Part shown: piece after piece, positions 1 through 21,895 of the stretch | Numbering within the stretch: the first letter of the stretch is position 1 | How the letters are laid out: each line of letters begins with the position of its first letter | Origin: Conus ventricosus | Lineage: Eukaryota; Mollusca; Gastropoda; Neogastropoda; Conidae | Assembly (NCBI GenBank): GCA_018398815.1 | Contig: CM031596.1 | Coordinates: 64,640,766 to 64,704,765 of the forward strand | Direction of reading: 5' to 3' | DNA: 64,000 nucleotides | The notes under the pieces: model-generated | Told to the model about the DNA's origin: nothing | The model's input: only the letters and a program-made list of their open reading frames with translations | Databases searched by the model: none | Translations under genes and position numbers: made by a program

Positions 1-67
1 GTTTGCTGCATTTCTTCATTCTTGGACAAAATTCCTCCTCGCCAACCTTTGAGACCACTATCAGCGC

Positions 68-285
68 ACAGGATGCATGCATTGTGTAAACTTGTCATCA
101 GTAGCCATCGGCTTACTCTTCCCCCGAAGGAAGGTGAGGGGATTTAACGGGTGCGCAAGATGTGAATTCAAGTGTACGTTAAGAGGCGGAACCTCGGTTT
201 ATAGTCACATCCAAGTCAGAATAAGTCCCCTTGTCCCGAAACGGTCGCGACGGAGATTCCAGCCCGCAGCCTGAGGATCAATAGA
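68..285 (-). repeat. Old tRNA-derived SINE copy (SINE family 1, copy C)
   Basis: Read on the minus strand, this matches the body of the SINEs at 42490-42880 and 45961-46232. Shared landmarks are the 'gaacctcggtttatagtc' block, the 'gggatttaacgggtgcgcaa' block and a 'ggatgcatgcattgtgtaa' block. It is the most diverged of the three copies, and its tRNA-like head near 275-285 is barely recognisable. Confidence 0.6.
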
Positions 286-365
286 ATTACAAGTCCGGCG
301 TTCAACAGAGTGAGCTCTTCCGGCCTCCCTGCGTGATGAAGATGAATTAAATGAGTTTCGTAATT

Positions 366-386
366 TTTTTTTTTTTTTTTTTTTTT
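366..386. repeat. Poly-T tract
   Basis: An uninterrupted T run of about 20 bases. It could be the A-tail of a minus-strand retroposed copy, but no retroelement body is visible next to it. Confidence 0.7.
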
Positions 387-905
387 GTAAGGAGTTGCTT
401 AGAACTTTTCGGCTTGAATATATTTTTGGAGTTTTAAATGTCGTGACCTGGATTCTAAGCCAGCGGCATTTTAGGTCGTCCTTGACACGATTTTATATAA
501 TGGGTGTGGCTGCAAAAATCATGCAATCAATATTTCATAGTAACTGTATGACCGATCAACTTTTTATCTGTGTCCGTTTTAACAAACAGTTAACGAAACC
601 CTTCCCCCTCCCCCGGCCCCGCCCTCCCACGCCTCCTCCTTGCTCCTCCTCTACTCTTCCCTCTTACTGGTCTCCGTTCACCCTCACATTTCCTGACACA
701 TAACTTTTAAAACTGACACTGACTATGCATATACACGCATTTGTTATGAAAATGTCTTTACTCCACGAAGGTGTTGGCCAATATTGTATCACTGAACTCG
801 CACGCGCAAATAAACATCAGAGTTACCGAACCAACCAGTGGTCCAACTAAAACTTCTTTCGCGCGAGATTTCCTTTAGGCGAATTGTGGGACTTGTTTTC
901 GGAAA

Positions 906-9339
<8,434 letters not shown>

Positions 9340-10042
9340 TCTGTTCCCTGCCCATGGTTTTGCCTTAGTAAATGAAGAAACAGATTTGGCATATTGTGTG
9401 AGTTTGTCTAGGTCATTTTGTTTAGTTGTTTTGTTCTGTTTTTGTCATGCTGGGATTGTGCGCTTGTACACATGCTACAGTTTGACCTGTATGGCTTCTT
9501 TGTCTAGTTCATATGAAAGAACGTGTACTTGGAAAGGTGTAATATATAGGTTTTCTTTTACATGATTATTTGTTCTTTCTTGTCCAGATAAGTGAGTTTG
9601 ATGTCAGGTCTGCGGTTCTCTCACTTGCTGTTTGTCTCAGTCTGTCTGTCTCACTGCCTGTTTGTCTCTCTCTGGGCGTCTCTCTTTCTTTCTTTCTCTC
9701 TGTCTCTTCCTCTGAGTCTCTCTGTCTGCTTTGCAAGCTGTGTTGTGTTGTTGAACAGCTGAAGTGTGCATTATGTTGAAGCACTTAATGTTTTGTTGCT
9801 TCTTTGCTATTGGAGCAGAAGTTTGTATAAATACATGCAGTTTTCTGATCAGTGTTTGATGTGATTGAAACTTTTATGTAAGATTATTCATTGATGGTGC
9901 GTATGTACACAGAAGTGCATTATGAATTTATTCAGATGTGTCACATTTAAATCTTCCCACCCCATCCCCTACTTATTTAAACACAGGCATGTGTGCACAT
10001 ACACGCACGCACGCACACACACGCACGCATGCACGCACGCGC

Positions 10043-10130
<88 letters not shown>

Positions 10131-12426
10131 GCACACACTCACACAGAAGTAGCCTTCAAAGATTGACGTAGCAGATACAAAATTACATAACTTTTAACTT
10201 GTAACTTTTGGGCTTTTTTTTTTTTTATTTTTTTTTTTTAGGAGAAAGCCCTAGTTAGGATCAATTGGTGACAGAAAGTGCAAGTAGTACACAGCAGCAT
10301 TTGCTTTGAGACAGCCTGTCAATAAAAATATATCTGACCTACCTACCCTATTTTTGTTTACCACATCACTGGAAACAAACTTTTTTTTTCAGTGACGTAG
10401 ATGAGAAGATGGCTATTATGATCGAACACATTTTGGTGAATAGATATTTTTGTAAACTGTGTATCTGACAAAACATCATGAACCTATTGTATGAGGTATA
10501 TCTTTTAATTCAGTCTGTCTTTCTACAAGTTTCTGTGTCAGCAGTTTGTATGATCTGGCTTGATTAATTCCTTGATTTCATAATGATTAGTATCAAAAAT
10601 GATTTAGATATGTTTAAACAGTCATGGTTGATTATCACTCGATACATTTTTGTGTTTTTTTTCTATTTGTTTCTAATTTAAGGTTTAGCTTAGAGCACTT
10701 TCATGTTCTCATGAATTTTTCATTCAGTTACCTAATGTCACTGATCATTCTATAAAGCTGATCCATGCTCCATCTCCTGTTGTTAAACTGCATGCTTTTA
10801 ACAGTGGAAGCTTTCAACAGGAGCAACATCTGAATTGGACGGAAGAGTCCACAGAGACCTGGAGTGAGAGAAACAGTCTTCAGAAATTGAAGAAGAATTA
10901 AAAAAGTCCTAGTTGCTATTGTTTGGCAGATGTGACAGCTAATATTTTGGAAGCATTCTGTCAAAGGTGAGAAGAAGAAATGTTTTGATTTTACAGCTTC
11001 AGTGTGTACTTGTATAGTAAATGTGAAAGCAGTCAGTGTCACCAGTTTGATGCTGTCTGTAAATGATGTGTGCATGTTAAAAGAAAAAAAGGCAAAGACC
11101 TAAGAATATTATCATGTAAGCAGAACAATCTCTTTTTTTCCGTTCTTTTTATTCTTTTTCCAAACGCAAATTAAGAATCAGTAATTTTCTGTCATTGCTT
11201 ATCACCTTGTTTAGAATTGTGAAATGGGTAAGAAACTGTAGTGATCTGAATTACAAATCATAAAACTTCCTTTGTCAGAACCAAGACATGTTGTCGAGAG
11301 ACAAGGTAGTAGTATGCTGTACTTTACATGTGTCAAGATATTGAAGAGCACCACTTGTGGAAGTTTCTTTTTATTGGGAAAGAGGGGACCTGACAAGTCG
11401 TTGCTCTCTTTGAAATATAGCTTGGTATTGAAGTTTCTGTCCATCGTATTTTTTTTTCTAAGGTGTTATTTCACAGTGTTTTATGTGATTGTAGTGCTTG
11501 ATTTGAAGGGAAAGAATCCTAATGGATGTCTCACATGTTTGAATTGTTCCTGTCTTTCGCAGTCATTTTCATAACCAGGAAAGTAGTATTCTGTCATGAT
11601 CAGAACAAAAAAAAACTTGTTTTTGATCAAGTTTCTAACAGCATTGTTTTTGAAAACTGCAACAAAACATTGATACGACATTGTTAGCACATTTTGTAGA
11701 ACCATAAATGCTTTATTTGGTATACACATATTAAGATGGTTGTTTATCTTGGCTTTTTTTTTTTTTCTTTTTCCACTTGAAGTACACATTTGGAGTGTAG
11801 CTTATCTTGACTTTTTTGTAAAAATTACACTAGTGACAGTTTGCAAAATTGCATGTTGGAAGAACAATGATAAATATGTATTAAACAAAAACCTCGAAAG
11901 TGATCATTCCAGTTCATTTAATTTGCAAATGGTGGCAGGAAAGAAAAAAAAACAGGGGACAGAAAAAAATGAAGATTCCATTTCCTGAGTCTGTTTTAAA
12001 CAGTGTTCCTGGATTGAAACATTGTTGAGCTGTTGCTACCACACAACCAGAGAGCAGCAGTGTTGCTTGTATATAGATATGTAAATGTGTCTGTGAGACG
12101 AATCATGCAATTTTCTAATGATCATGACGATACTACAGAGCTTTATTTTTTTGTGCTGTGATTAGACAGTCCAAATTCAGTATGGTGAACTGATGTGATA
12201 AATTGATATATATTCTGTAACATTTTTGTGTGCATAATCGAAAGTTGTTCTTCCCTTCGTCACATTCTTTTGTCATTTGGGTGTACATAGGTATGCATGT
12301 ATGAATGTATGTATACACATACATATATACATATGTGTATTTGTGTGTGTGCATGTGCGATTGTGTGTATGTACTGTGTGTTTGAGATTGATACTACATG
12401 CTCATTTTGGGCTTCGAGGTTGTACA

Positions 12427-12458
<32 letters not shown>

Positions 12459-12930
12459 CTTCAAGTTGACATATTTTGTTGGCTTCGGAGGATAGAAGGT
12501 GGAAGACAGGAAGAGAGGGGAGTTGGTTTATTGACTGGTTTGTTGAAGGGCAATTAATAGAAAGTATGCCAAAAAATCTTGCTTTTGAGTTGGACTGTTG
12601 GTGCCTTTGTTGTTGATACCCGTTTTCATATTTTGTCTCTGAATATGTTTTGTCCTCCTTTTCCATTGAACTGTTAGTGCTTCCTAGTCATCATATCATT
12701 TCTGTAACTATTTCTGTTGTTTGTACTGTAGCTGTACCATTGTATATCATTAAGACATACACATCTTTACTACCTCCTTCTCAACACCACCCATTAAAGA
12801 TATGTATATATGCATTTTTCCTCCAAATTGACCCATAAATCTGAAAAAAGAAATGGTCACAGTACATTTGTTAGTTGATTTCGTATCAGTGATAGATAGA
12901 TGGGAAAGTTGTTTTGCTCTTGATTTCTTA
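9340..12930. other. Region downstream of ALKBH5 (3' UTR and intergenic)
   Basis: No further coding exon was found. It contains a TCTC/TGTC-rich patch at 9600-9725, a CA/CGCA microsatellite at 9997-10146, an 'aataaa' at 10321 that could serve as a polyadenylation signal, a poly-T at 12429-12454 and AT-rich sequence. Where the ALKBH5 transcript ends cannot be told from the sequence. Confidence 0.5.
9997..10146. repeat. CA/CGCA microsatellite
   Basis: About 150 bp of (CA)n with CGCACGCA interruptions. Confidence 0.95.
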
Positions 12931-13205
12931 ATTCAACAGACACTAAATGGTAACTGAGGAGAACAACGTGAAGGAAGTGGATTGTTTCGAAGTGATGTGA
13001 AACATTTTAAACCAGACGGTCTCTTGCCCAATTTCTCATTTCTCTTTCCTGCATCAAAAAAAAAAGCCAGTTCTGAATTCTTCAAAATTTCAAGAGCAGT
13101 ACGCTTGGCTCCAACCCTTTTATACCTTTGAGTATCATTGTCAGCAAAGCAGGAATGAATGCTTGCAAAATCTTCTGGAATCATGGTTTAGATCCAAATG
13201 ACTTT

Positions 13206-13918
13206 CAGGCATGAAATTCGTCCGCCTAAGGCGGATTTTCCGCCCATTTTTTTCATCTGCGCCGCCCCCGCCAAAAAAGTGCTGCCCCCAAAAAAAACAA
13301 CAACAAAAAAAACCCTAAAATTAACTTTCATTCGATGCTATTCCCATTTGGACAATTTGCAACTCTGTTATTCTCAAAAGAGTCAACCGGTCACTTCCGC
13401 CGTTAATCAACATCCGGTATTTTCAACGTCAGACATCGTTAAATTGGCGAAGTGTGTCAAGCGCGTCGCGATTTCACAGCAAAAAAAAGGGATGAGAAAC
13501 AATTGGAGGTGGGACTGGCTAGACCAGGAAGTGGACGATGTTCAAGTTGGTGATGTGTTTCGCAAATTAGACGAAAAAGGCGCTGCATTTTGTGTTCCAT
13601 GTGGAAAGATTGACAGACTGAATCGATGTTGTGATGAAGGCTGTCTCATTTTTTGAGTGAATGAGTCAGTATGCACATATATTTATATATATATATATGA
13701 TCTTTTGAAGTATTATTTTCATTACTGAAAACATGAAAATGTGGCTTATTTGCCCTTCTTCCTAACAGCGCTGAAATGGGGGTTTATTTGCAGTTTTATT
13801 TATTTCATAAAAAAGCTTCAGCTTCTGGGGCCGCTGCCCCCTGACCCCCGCCAGGGGGTTGCCCCTGGACCCCCGCCTAATTTTCAGCCTTTTTTGCTGC
13901 TGGTCACTTTCATGCCTG
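13206..13918 (+). mobile_element. hAT-like element with 6-bp target duplication, copy 2
   Basis: 713 bp, with the same CAGGCATGAAA termini as 7840-8680. The duplicated target GACTTT lies at 13200-13205 and 13919-13924. Compared with copy 1 it lacks about 100 bp after the zinc-finger frame. It keeps the GC-rich hairpin region near 13825-13885. Confidence 0.82.
13492..13656 (+). pseudogene. Transposase N-terminal fragment (copy 2)
   Basis: Its 54 codons run parallel to copy 1 with a few substitutions ('FCVPCGKIDRLNRCCDEGC') and end in TGA. Only the N-terminal, probably DNA-binding, segment exists. Confidence 0.5.
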
Positions 13919-14249
13919 GACTTTACATCAGCAGCAAATGTTGATTGGCAGGTGCCCTTTACTGGAAAACTGTAGAGCTCTCTTACTCTCTCTGCTTATG
14001 ACAGTATTCTGCGCTTTCAACTGTGAAAGATGCCACAGAGCCTGTGAAGCTTTGTTGATCAACTGTTTGATTGTCTCCAAACTTTCAGAGGCTATTTGTG
14101 CGCATTCAGATTTGTGTTGTGCTGAAATCTGGTGTGTACATAATAGACAATATCTGGTGTGTACATAATAGACAATACTTTCACAGGTTTCATACAAGTC
14201 CTTGAAAGTCCTTAGAGTCAGTGAATTTTGAGGATACCTCTTCAAGGAC

Positions 14250-15905
14250 TTGGAAAAAAAAGTCCTTGAAATTGGTCTTTATTGCTTATTGCTCAGGGTC
14301 TTTGAACTTGCTTGAAAATGAAGATTTTGATGGAACAATTTATGTTCTGATGAGATAATAACAGAATTAAACAGAGAATTGATAATATATAGATGGAACA
14401 AGTGGAAAAAAAAGAAGTCAAGTTCATTTTGTGTCTGCCAAAAGTATCCACTTTCCTGTCATCTGCTTCAAACCAGATGCTGCTATAGTGGTTGCATGAA
14501 GCTACTGAAATATGCTTAAAGGAATTTTATTTCTGTGCTACAGTCCTAGAACTTTATATTAAAAGTCCTTGAAAAGACTGTACGAAGCTCTTGAATTTTT
14601 TCTTTGAAAGTCTGGAAGAACCCTGTTTCATGCTGCAGCCTGATTACGGATGGAAAAACAGTTCTTGGTTACCTGAACTACTTGCTCAGGTTTGATGTAA
14701 CCTTTGTAGACAGAACCGGTGAAGAAAGGAAAAATTTGTTCTTTGATGGTAGTGTCACATGAACAGTCTATAAATAACCAACTGACACTGATCATGTAAA
14801 AGATATTTTGAGTCTGTTAATCGTCTGTGACAGGTGTGTTATATTTCCAAATATATATATTTTCCCCAAAGGATATGCATCAATTTCAGAGGAGGAAAAT
14901 CAGTTCAGTAAAAATGATATTGTAGTAGATACTTTGTCTGCAAAAGGCATCCAAGGAAATGTATCCTAGCTTCACATATATGAGTTTGATTGATTAAAAT
15001 TGGCAAACACGACTCGGTATACTAAACTCCAAAATGGAAAGTCCATTCCAAGGATAAAAAAACTTGGAATGCTAAGTCACATGTGTATTATGTTGTATGT
15101 AATGATGACAGCTATAGCAAAGAAAGAAAAACGAGAAGAAAAGAGCAGGGCATCAGATTTAACTTGGTATTAATATTGAATCACTGTAACAGCCTCCCAG
15201 GCATGGTATTGATATTGAAACGTGTAATAGCTTCCCAGACTGCTTTGTGGAAGTGTGAAGAGACACGGGACATAGCATCTTGACGCCAGACATAAAGATC
15301 TTGGTCATGGAGCCTGTCTGGTGGTAGGGAGCAGTGATGGTGGGGAATGTTTGAGCATTATGCAGAGGAGCTGTTGACTGTTGAATACAACCAGGTCCAC
15401 TTCCTCAAAGCAGCAGTCCCTTCAGTAACGCAAGGCAAAAGTCTCATGTCATTCAAGAGGCTATTCTTTTGCGTGTGATCAAGTTGATGGGCACCAAACA
15501 CTGGCTGTGGTTCTCTGATTTGAGCCATGAAGTGAAAGTCGGGATCATTTGTATGCAAAGCAATGCATTGATTCTGTGAGGAACCTTTTCTCTTTTGTTG
15601 CCATGCCTTCTTGTTTTATGACTTTACCCTCTATGTTGTCAGGCATGCCAGCTCTCCACACTTTTGCGGATGTGGGTTTTTCATTTGTTAGTTTCTTTCT
15701 TTCTTTAAGGAATATGATGGACAATTTCATTAATCAAATGTGGGGGAATAGTCATGTTCTTAGTTTGAATGAATTAAAGGAAGTGGACTGATGTGTTTAA
15801 AATGTGTTTTAAGAATGTTTTTTGTATAGATCTTTTGAGTGAGAAAGTAAAGATCATAAGAAGTCAGAATGGGAATGAAATAACACCCCCCCCCCCCCCC
15901 CCCTT

Positions 15906-15944
<39 letters not shown>

Positions 15945-17988
15945 GCAATCTCTGCCATTCCGCTCCACTCTCCTCATTTTTGCTCCCCCCCTCTTCCCTC
16001 TCACCCATTCCCAACCCAAGCAAACTTAAGTACTGGTGGTGGTGCCGTTTCAATACATACTTTATTTATTACTTAGCACCCTATCCCACCACCACCACCC
16101 CACCCAACAGATGGTTTTCAGTTTTGCTCAGGAGTTGGCATGCCTGGTTACGTTGTTGTTTACCAAACATAAAACTATGCATCCATTCTGACTGACTTTT
16201 TCTTCAATTGTTTCTTCTCCTTATCCTTCTCTGAGTGCCAGGGCAAACAGTCGGTTGGCAAAAGCTGCTGTTTTGTGTGTGTCACAGTTTGTGAGTGATG
16301 GTCATGATGATTCGACTTTAATTTTGCCTGTACCGAATTTTATCTTCCATATCCTATTATCTGAACTAGAAGAATACTCTCATAAATGTCATGTTTTGTC
16401 TTTTGTTGTTGTAACTTGTTTTTCCCTTTTTGTGTGTCTGTTTGTCTTTGTTATGATTTGGATTGAAAGAGTTAATAGGAATGCATAAAAGATGGTTTAA
16501 ACCTTCCTTTGTTTAACCATTTTAGTTTTGTTGGTGCAGAATGATAGCTTTATGTTTGGAAAAAAAAAAGAGAAAAAAAATCTGCTAGAAAACAAACAAA
16601 CAAACAAACAAAACAATTAAGTGGTGTTACTTATTTTGAGGTACTGTTCCATATGTTCACCCATGTAAATGCACTGATCATGTAATGTCCTTTTTGCTTT
16701 CCTCTGCAGTTTTATACACATCACTCAAAACAATCTTTGATGTTGTTTTGATTGATAAAGTGACCTATCCAGACTCTGCCTGTTGCAGAGTTGTGGCACA
16801 GCAAATGCCTTGAACCATTTTTCCAGTATTGTCAGACATATGTGTGAAATGGATATGGATAGAGGTCTTTTAAATGTAGCTTTATGAAGGGCAGTTCTTT
16901 AGGAATGCAGTTTATGGCTTAAAGGATGTATATCTTTCGCAGTTCTAAAGGCACTTGCGCAAGATATGGGGGAATTGAAGAAGAGGAGATGGGGAAAAGA
17001 TAGTTTTAAAAAAGCTTGTGTCACTTTGGTCGATGAAAAAAGAGATAGAAGGGAGAAAGATAGCATTAAAAAAGCTGATGAGCTTTGGTTGTTCAACGAA
17101 GAGAGGGAAGGGGAAAAGATAGGAGTAAAAAAACTGAGCATCATTTGTAGTTCAAGATTTTCTTTGAGGCATAAAGCTCTATTTTTGGTCGGCTGTAACT
17201 TTTCTGACAGGCCCAGAGGGAAAACCATGATTTGAAGTGAGAGAGTTTGTAGTCAGCAATGTAACATTCCCAGAGACCTGTCAGGTTTTCAGTACTCTTA
17301 AACTAAGGGACATTTTGAACCTTGAGTAGAAAATCAACAAGTGAAAATAAAACACCTGTCACATTGCCCGATCTAAGGAGGCCAGCAGTGGATTCAAACC
17401 AGTGTTGTTGTACATGAATACTGTATAACGTGCTTGCATACTCCCTTCACTTCAGTCTGTTCATTCAAAAATATCAGCATACCTTTTCTTGCTGCCACCC
17501 TCACCCCGCACCCCCACTCCCCTCTAGTTTGGGCGCAACTATGCTGATGTTGTTATGAAGAATTTATGCTTATTTTTCATACGTATACTTTCAAGGGGCA
17601 TATACACCAGACCCCTCTCATGGATTTAAGTGTTTTTTACCCTCCAATCAATTATTTTACCTGAAGCACAATATTACTCAAATAAAAGCGCTTGTCAAAA
17701 TATTGCATTTGCCTGAAATCTTATGTATTTTGCGTGCTGTCTTAAAGCTTTTTTTTTTGCTTTTTTTATTTACAGTTCAGCACTGCATATTTTGAGGTAT
17801 CTGTAAATTTTGCTCACTAGCTGGTTCCTTGTCTGAAAGCCAGATGTTAACTGGTTGTGATTAAATTAATCTTACCGCAGTTTTGCTTAAAGAGCAGGTA
17901 CACCAGGGAGAACACATGTCAAATGATGGGAGGTGTTACTTCCATGCCCCTAAGCTGAGTTCTTGTATTTGACTGCCAAAGGACAGCA

Positions 17989-17990
<2 letters not shown>
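14250..17990. other. Intergenic, mostly unannotated
   Basis: No gene was recognised. It contains a poly-C/CA compound at 15886-15942, poly-A-rich stretches near 16560-16610, and the tandem repeat listed separately at 16991-17170. Confidence 0.5.
16991..17170 (+). repeat. Degenerate 60-bp tandem repeat, three units
   Basis: Units start at 16991, 17051 and 17111 with 'gg(g)gaaaagatag' and share 'taaaaaa(g/a)ct'. The period is a multiple of three, and an 89-codon frame (16966-17235) runs through all units as a Lys/Glu-rich 20-residue repeat. No other evidence shows that it is translated. Confidence 0.6.

Positions 17991-17992
<2 letters not shown>

Positions 17993-18049
<57 letters not shown>
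17993..18049. repeat. TA microsatellite
   Basis: About 57 bp of uninterrupted (TA)n. Confidence 0.95.
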
Positions 18050-18052
<3 letters not shown>

Positions 18053-20481
18053 GTGTTGTCCGCTGTTTTTCTGCCTGGATCGCCCCTTGACGTATCTTTG
18101 CTCCGGAAAGTCTTTAAACTGTTTTCTCCTTACAGTTTGGGACATGCCAGATGAGTTTTTTGTTTGTTAACCTTGCAGCTAGGTAGTGGGACTGTAAACA
18201 CATCCAGAGTGGACTCCGGCTGTACATCTGCAATTTCTGCCCGCGTATTTTATTTCGATTAGCTTTGGTCATACCATTATGTTTTACCTTACATTTTTAC
18301 TTTTTGGGGGGTTAAATTTGAGGTTAATACAATGAGCGAACTAGCTGATGCCCTGGTTATATCTGTCTTAGTTTGGCTGTCATGGTTATGAATTGATGTA
18401 AATTCTGGAGATAGTTTGTCTTTATTGTCAGTTTCTCTGTCGGGACAGGACCCGTTTTCTTCTTGTATCAGTTGAAGGTTCTGCAAGGGCCCTGTGTGGT
18501 TGGCTGGGCTATAATGAAGCTGAAACAAACACACTCGTTGCAGAACCATGTCTTTGGTTTCAGCCTGATGCATCAGAATGTCTAATCCTATTCATTTATT
18601 GTGCATTCAGTTCGAACACCAATCGAAGGATCATGTTCAGAATGAAACAATGGAAACAGCACTAACAGTACATTGACAAAGTGGAGGCTAGTTCCTGTTT
18701 TTCTTTTAGAGGAAAAAAGAAGCTAGCAAGCAGCACTCTGCATACCATGATCCAACTTACAAACACATTCATCTTCAAGAAAGTGGACAGCATGTTCTGT
18801 TTCTTTTCTTGTCGGTATCAGCCCTGAAGTGCATCATGTTTTAATTGTAGGTAGAATGTTGGTCACCGAATAGAAGAAGGGAAAAAATCCCTGTTCAATT
18901 TTCTTTTCCAGGGATGCTTATGTGTGTGTTGGTTTTCAAGGACCTGTTTTTGTTGTGTGTTTTTTTTTCAGAAAAGTAATTTGTTTATACTGAAGTGTAA
19001 AACATGAATAGGCCTAATGCAGTTGGCAGGGCTGTAAATCTTGATAAAGTAATGTTCCACAGGTGTTGCAAAAATTGCTGTTTGATTTGTATTAAATAAG
19101 TACTGAATATTGATGTGCAGAGAATTGAAAGTGGGAGGTGAAGGGCGTTGACAGTGTAATCACTCTGAACTTGAAAGACTTGTATTTACCATAGCTGCTA
19201 ATCCTCCCAAATTTCTCTGAGTCTCACTCGCACCTTTGGGCGTTTCGTTTTCTTCCTAGCTGCCAACCCTTCCAAATTTTTCCCAAATTTCCTTAATTTA
19301 GAAATTATTTCCCAGATCCCAAATTTGTGGGAAAAAAGTCCAATATTTCAAACTTTTGTTTTAAAAAGTGGGGTAGGGGAGGTCATTTCTGAATAGGAAT
19401 GATAACATATTACAACTGAAGCCCAAATGATTTTTTATGGATGTCTGCAATTGTATGTATGAAAAATGCATTTTCTTTTTAAATTCCACTTTTGTCAGGT
19501 GAAACATAAGGGGGCTAGAAATGCCTTCAGTCGAAAACTGAACAGCCCCCTCTTCAACTAACCCCATCCACTTTATCCCCGGATTCCCAGATTTTGACTG
19601 CAGAAAGTTGGTCACTATGACTTACCTTGCAAGTTGCAGCTTGCTCCCAATTGAACAGGAATATTAGACTGGAAGGTTCACATCAGGAAATAGAAGGAAA
19701 CTCATGCATCAGCTTTATACGAGCCTCGTTTATTTTTTTTTTATTTTTTTATTTTTTTTTTTTTTCATAATCTGAAACCTGCTTTTGACAAAATAATATG
19801 AACATCCCCTCTCCCTCATGGGTCTAAATTTCAATAGACTTTAAACTGTCATTCAGAATATAATTTTGAGAACAGGTAATAAGCATTTTAGAAATAAACG
19901 GAAAAGAAAGACACAAATTTTACTGGTATTTTGCAGACCTGTGCCTGGTTTATTTGTTTGACTGAAAGAGAAAATGGCTATATTAAAAGTGAAACGAGGT
20001 AGATTTCTCAGCTTCTTGTTGAGCTAGTTTCCCCTTTTTGGTGTCCTTTTCAACAGATTTGTTGAAACTAGCTTCCCACCAGAACCATTATCAGTAAGGT
20101 CAAACGACATATGCTCTTATATATATTGGCTTTTGTTTCTTAAGACTACCAGTTTTTTTGTAAAGTTATTTGGATATGGAAAGTCAAAATTTTGTAGTTG
20201 GGAGTTTTTGATTGATTCTGTGAGATTATGTCAAACATTTGGGGGATGTGGTATGGTATGATGCGGAATCAGAACAGTGATCATGTTTATATTTTGCAAC
20301 ACAAAATGACATTGTTTATGTAAATATATATATATATATATATATATTTTTTGCATTTTGTTATTTTTTTAGTACCTTTTTTGGTTGTTGTGTTGCTTAC
20401 ATTTGTTTTATTTCTCAGATATTTACACATTTTGATCCGCTTTAGTTGGCATTATATACAGTCTTTGTTGACATTGTTTAT

Positions 20482-20512
<31 letters not shown>

Positions 20513-21410
20513 TTTTCTTCTTCTTTTTTCCTCATTTGATTATTTTTTAAGTTGCTGTTTTGTTGTTGTTGCCTTGTTTACATTTGTTTTATTTCTCACA
20601 TATTTACACGTTTTGATCATTCTTAGTTTGCATTATATGTGGTGTTTGTTGATATTGTTTTCTGCTTGAATTGGTTCATGGTGTCTTGATTTTTTTTTTT
20701 TTTTAAATTCAATTGTGGTTGTTACTGTTTTCACAAATCATTATATTGTAAATAAACAGATTGTTTAGATATTTGTGAGTGCAGCTTTCCACTCTCTCAC
20801 ATATTTGATTTGATAGCCGTTTCTTTGTTATGCATCACATGTTCTAAATAAACATGAAAAACAGCTTTTGAACGGCCTTTCTGTAAACTGATTTGTTACG
20901 CTTCCTTTTTTTTTTCCCCAGACTTTTTCCATGCCCCCTTCCCATCTCCAATCTGCACACACACCCACCCCCACCTTCTCTTCCCTCCTCCTGGTAGCAT
21001 TAACCCAACACCTTATCCGGCTTTCCCATACACAACCAAGCCTACATTCATCAAGCTGAAGTCCTGGCATTGCAGTCTACAGGGAACTAGCAGTATCTTG
21101 CCATCATGAGACAAACCATCAGAAAAGACACTGTGCTAGAGCTTTCTGGTGGCTGTTCTAAGCCAGCATATGCAAGAAGACATCACATTACTAAAATGAC
21201 ATAGGCAATGACTTTGGTGTGAAGCCAGCATGCATTAGCATTTCCCTCTGTTTACGCTAGCACATCTATCCAACAACGATATCTGTGGACTGACCGAATC
21301 AGTGACTTTGACACAGACTCCCCATCAGCATGGTTGTACAGTGGAAATTGAAACTGGAGTCATCTTGAAAGTATGGCATGAAAGTCGCTGACTGAGATAT
21401 TTACCTCTTA
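18050..21410. other. Intergenic, unannotated
   Basis: No coding region was recognised. It contains a TA run near 20325-20347, a CA run at 20485-20511 between two similar T-rich segments (20351-20480 and 20520-20660, sharing 'catttgttttatttctca'), and poly-T tracts. Confidence 0.5.
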
Positions 21411-21411
21411 T

Positions 21412-21413
<2 letters not shown>

Positions 21414-21472
<59 letters not shown>
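21414..21472. repeat. TC microsatellite at the 3' end of a SINE
   Basis: (TC)n of about 58 bp directly adjoining the minus-strand SINE that begins at 21473. Confidence 0.95.
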
Positions 21473-21474
<2 letters not shown>

Positions 21475-21895
21475 TTGATCGGTGAGGATGAGGATGATGA
21501 AATGATGCCAATGAAACTCCATACTGGTCAGAGACCACCTGACAGGACTGTGCTCTGTGCTCCCTTTCATAATATGTTGTGTCAACCAGGCAGACCCTGG
21601 AGACACAACATCTACATTGTTGGTCAGGGCATTTGAGCAACACTCTCAGAGATGCATCCATTCAGGTGACCAAACTATTGGTTCCGGCCTTCCTATTTGA
21701 GCCCACCTGCGGATTTGTATTGTTGGAGCAGGCTGGTCACACATACACAAACACGCGTACGCATGCACGCACTCACACACAACACACGCACACTAGCATG
21801 CGCGCACACACACGCATGAAAACCTTTAGTAGGACTCAAACCGTTTTACTCCCAACCTGCAAGTCCACACTAACCACTGCATCAAGGTGACCTCT
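21473..21895 (-). repeat. tRNA-derived SINE, family 2 (minus strand)
   Basis: Read on the minus strand, the head near 21830-21895 carries A-box-like 'gcagtggttagtgtgg' and B-box-like 'ggtttgagtcctac'. A CA-rich interruption (21740-21815) follows, then the body 'gagagtgttgctcaaat' and the end 'atcctcatcctcaccgatc'. The body and end match 30480-30665. Confidence 0.65.

Larger units (their letters stand above)
12933..14245 (-). other. Two unidentified minus-strand open frames on either side of a hAT insertion
   Basis: Minus-strand frames at 12933-13184 and 13928-14245 flank the hAT copy at 13206-13918. Removing the element and one copy of its 6-bp duplication places both in the same frame, but two stop codons (TGA, TAA) remain between them. 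The upstream one is helical and rich in Ser and Glu ('ASESLETIKQLINKASQALW'); the other contains 'FASIHSCFADNDTQRYKRVG'. No family was recognised. This may be an old pseudogene or chance. Confidence 0.25.
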
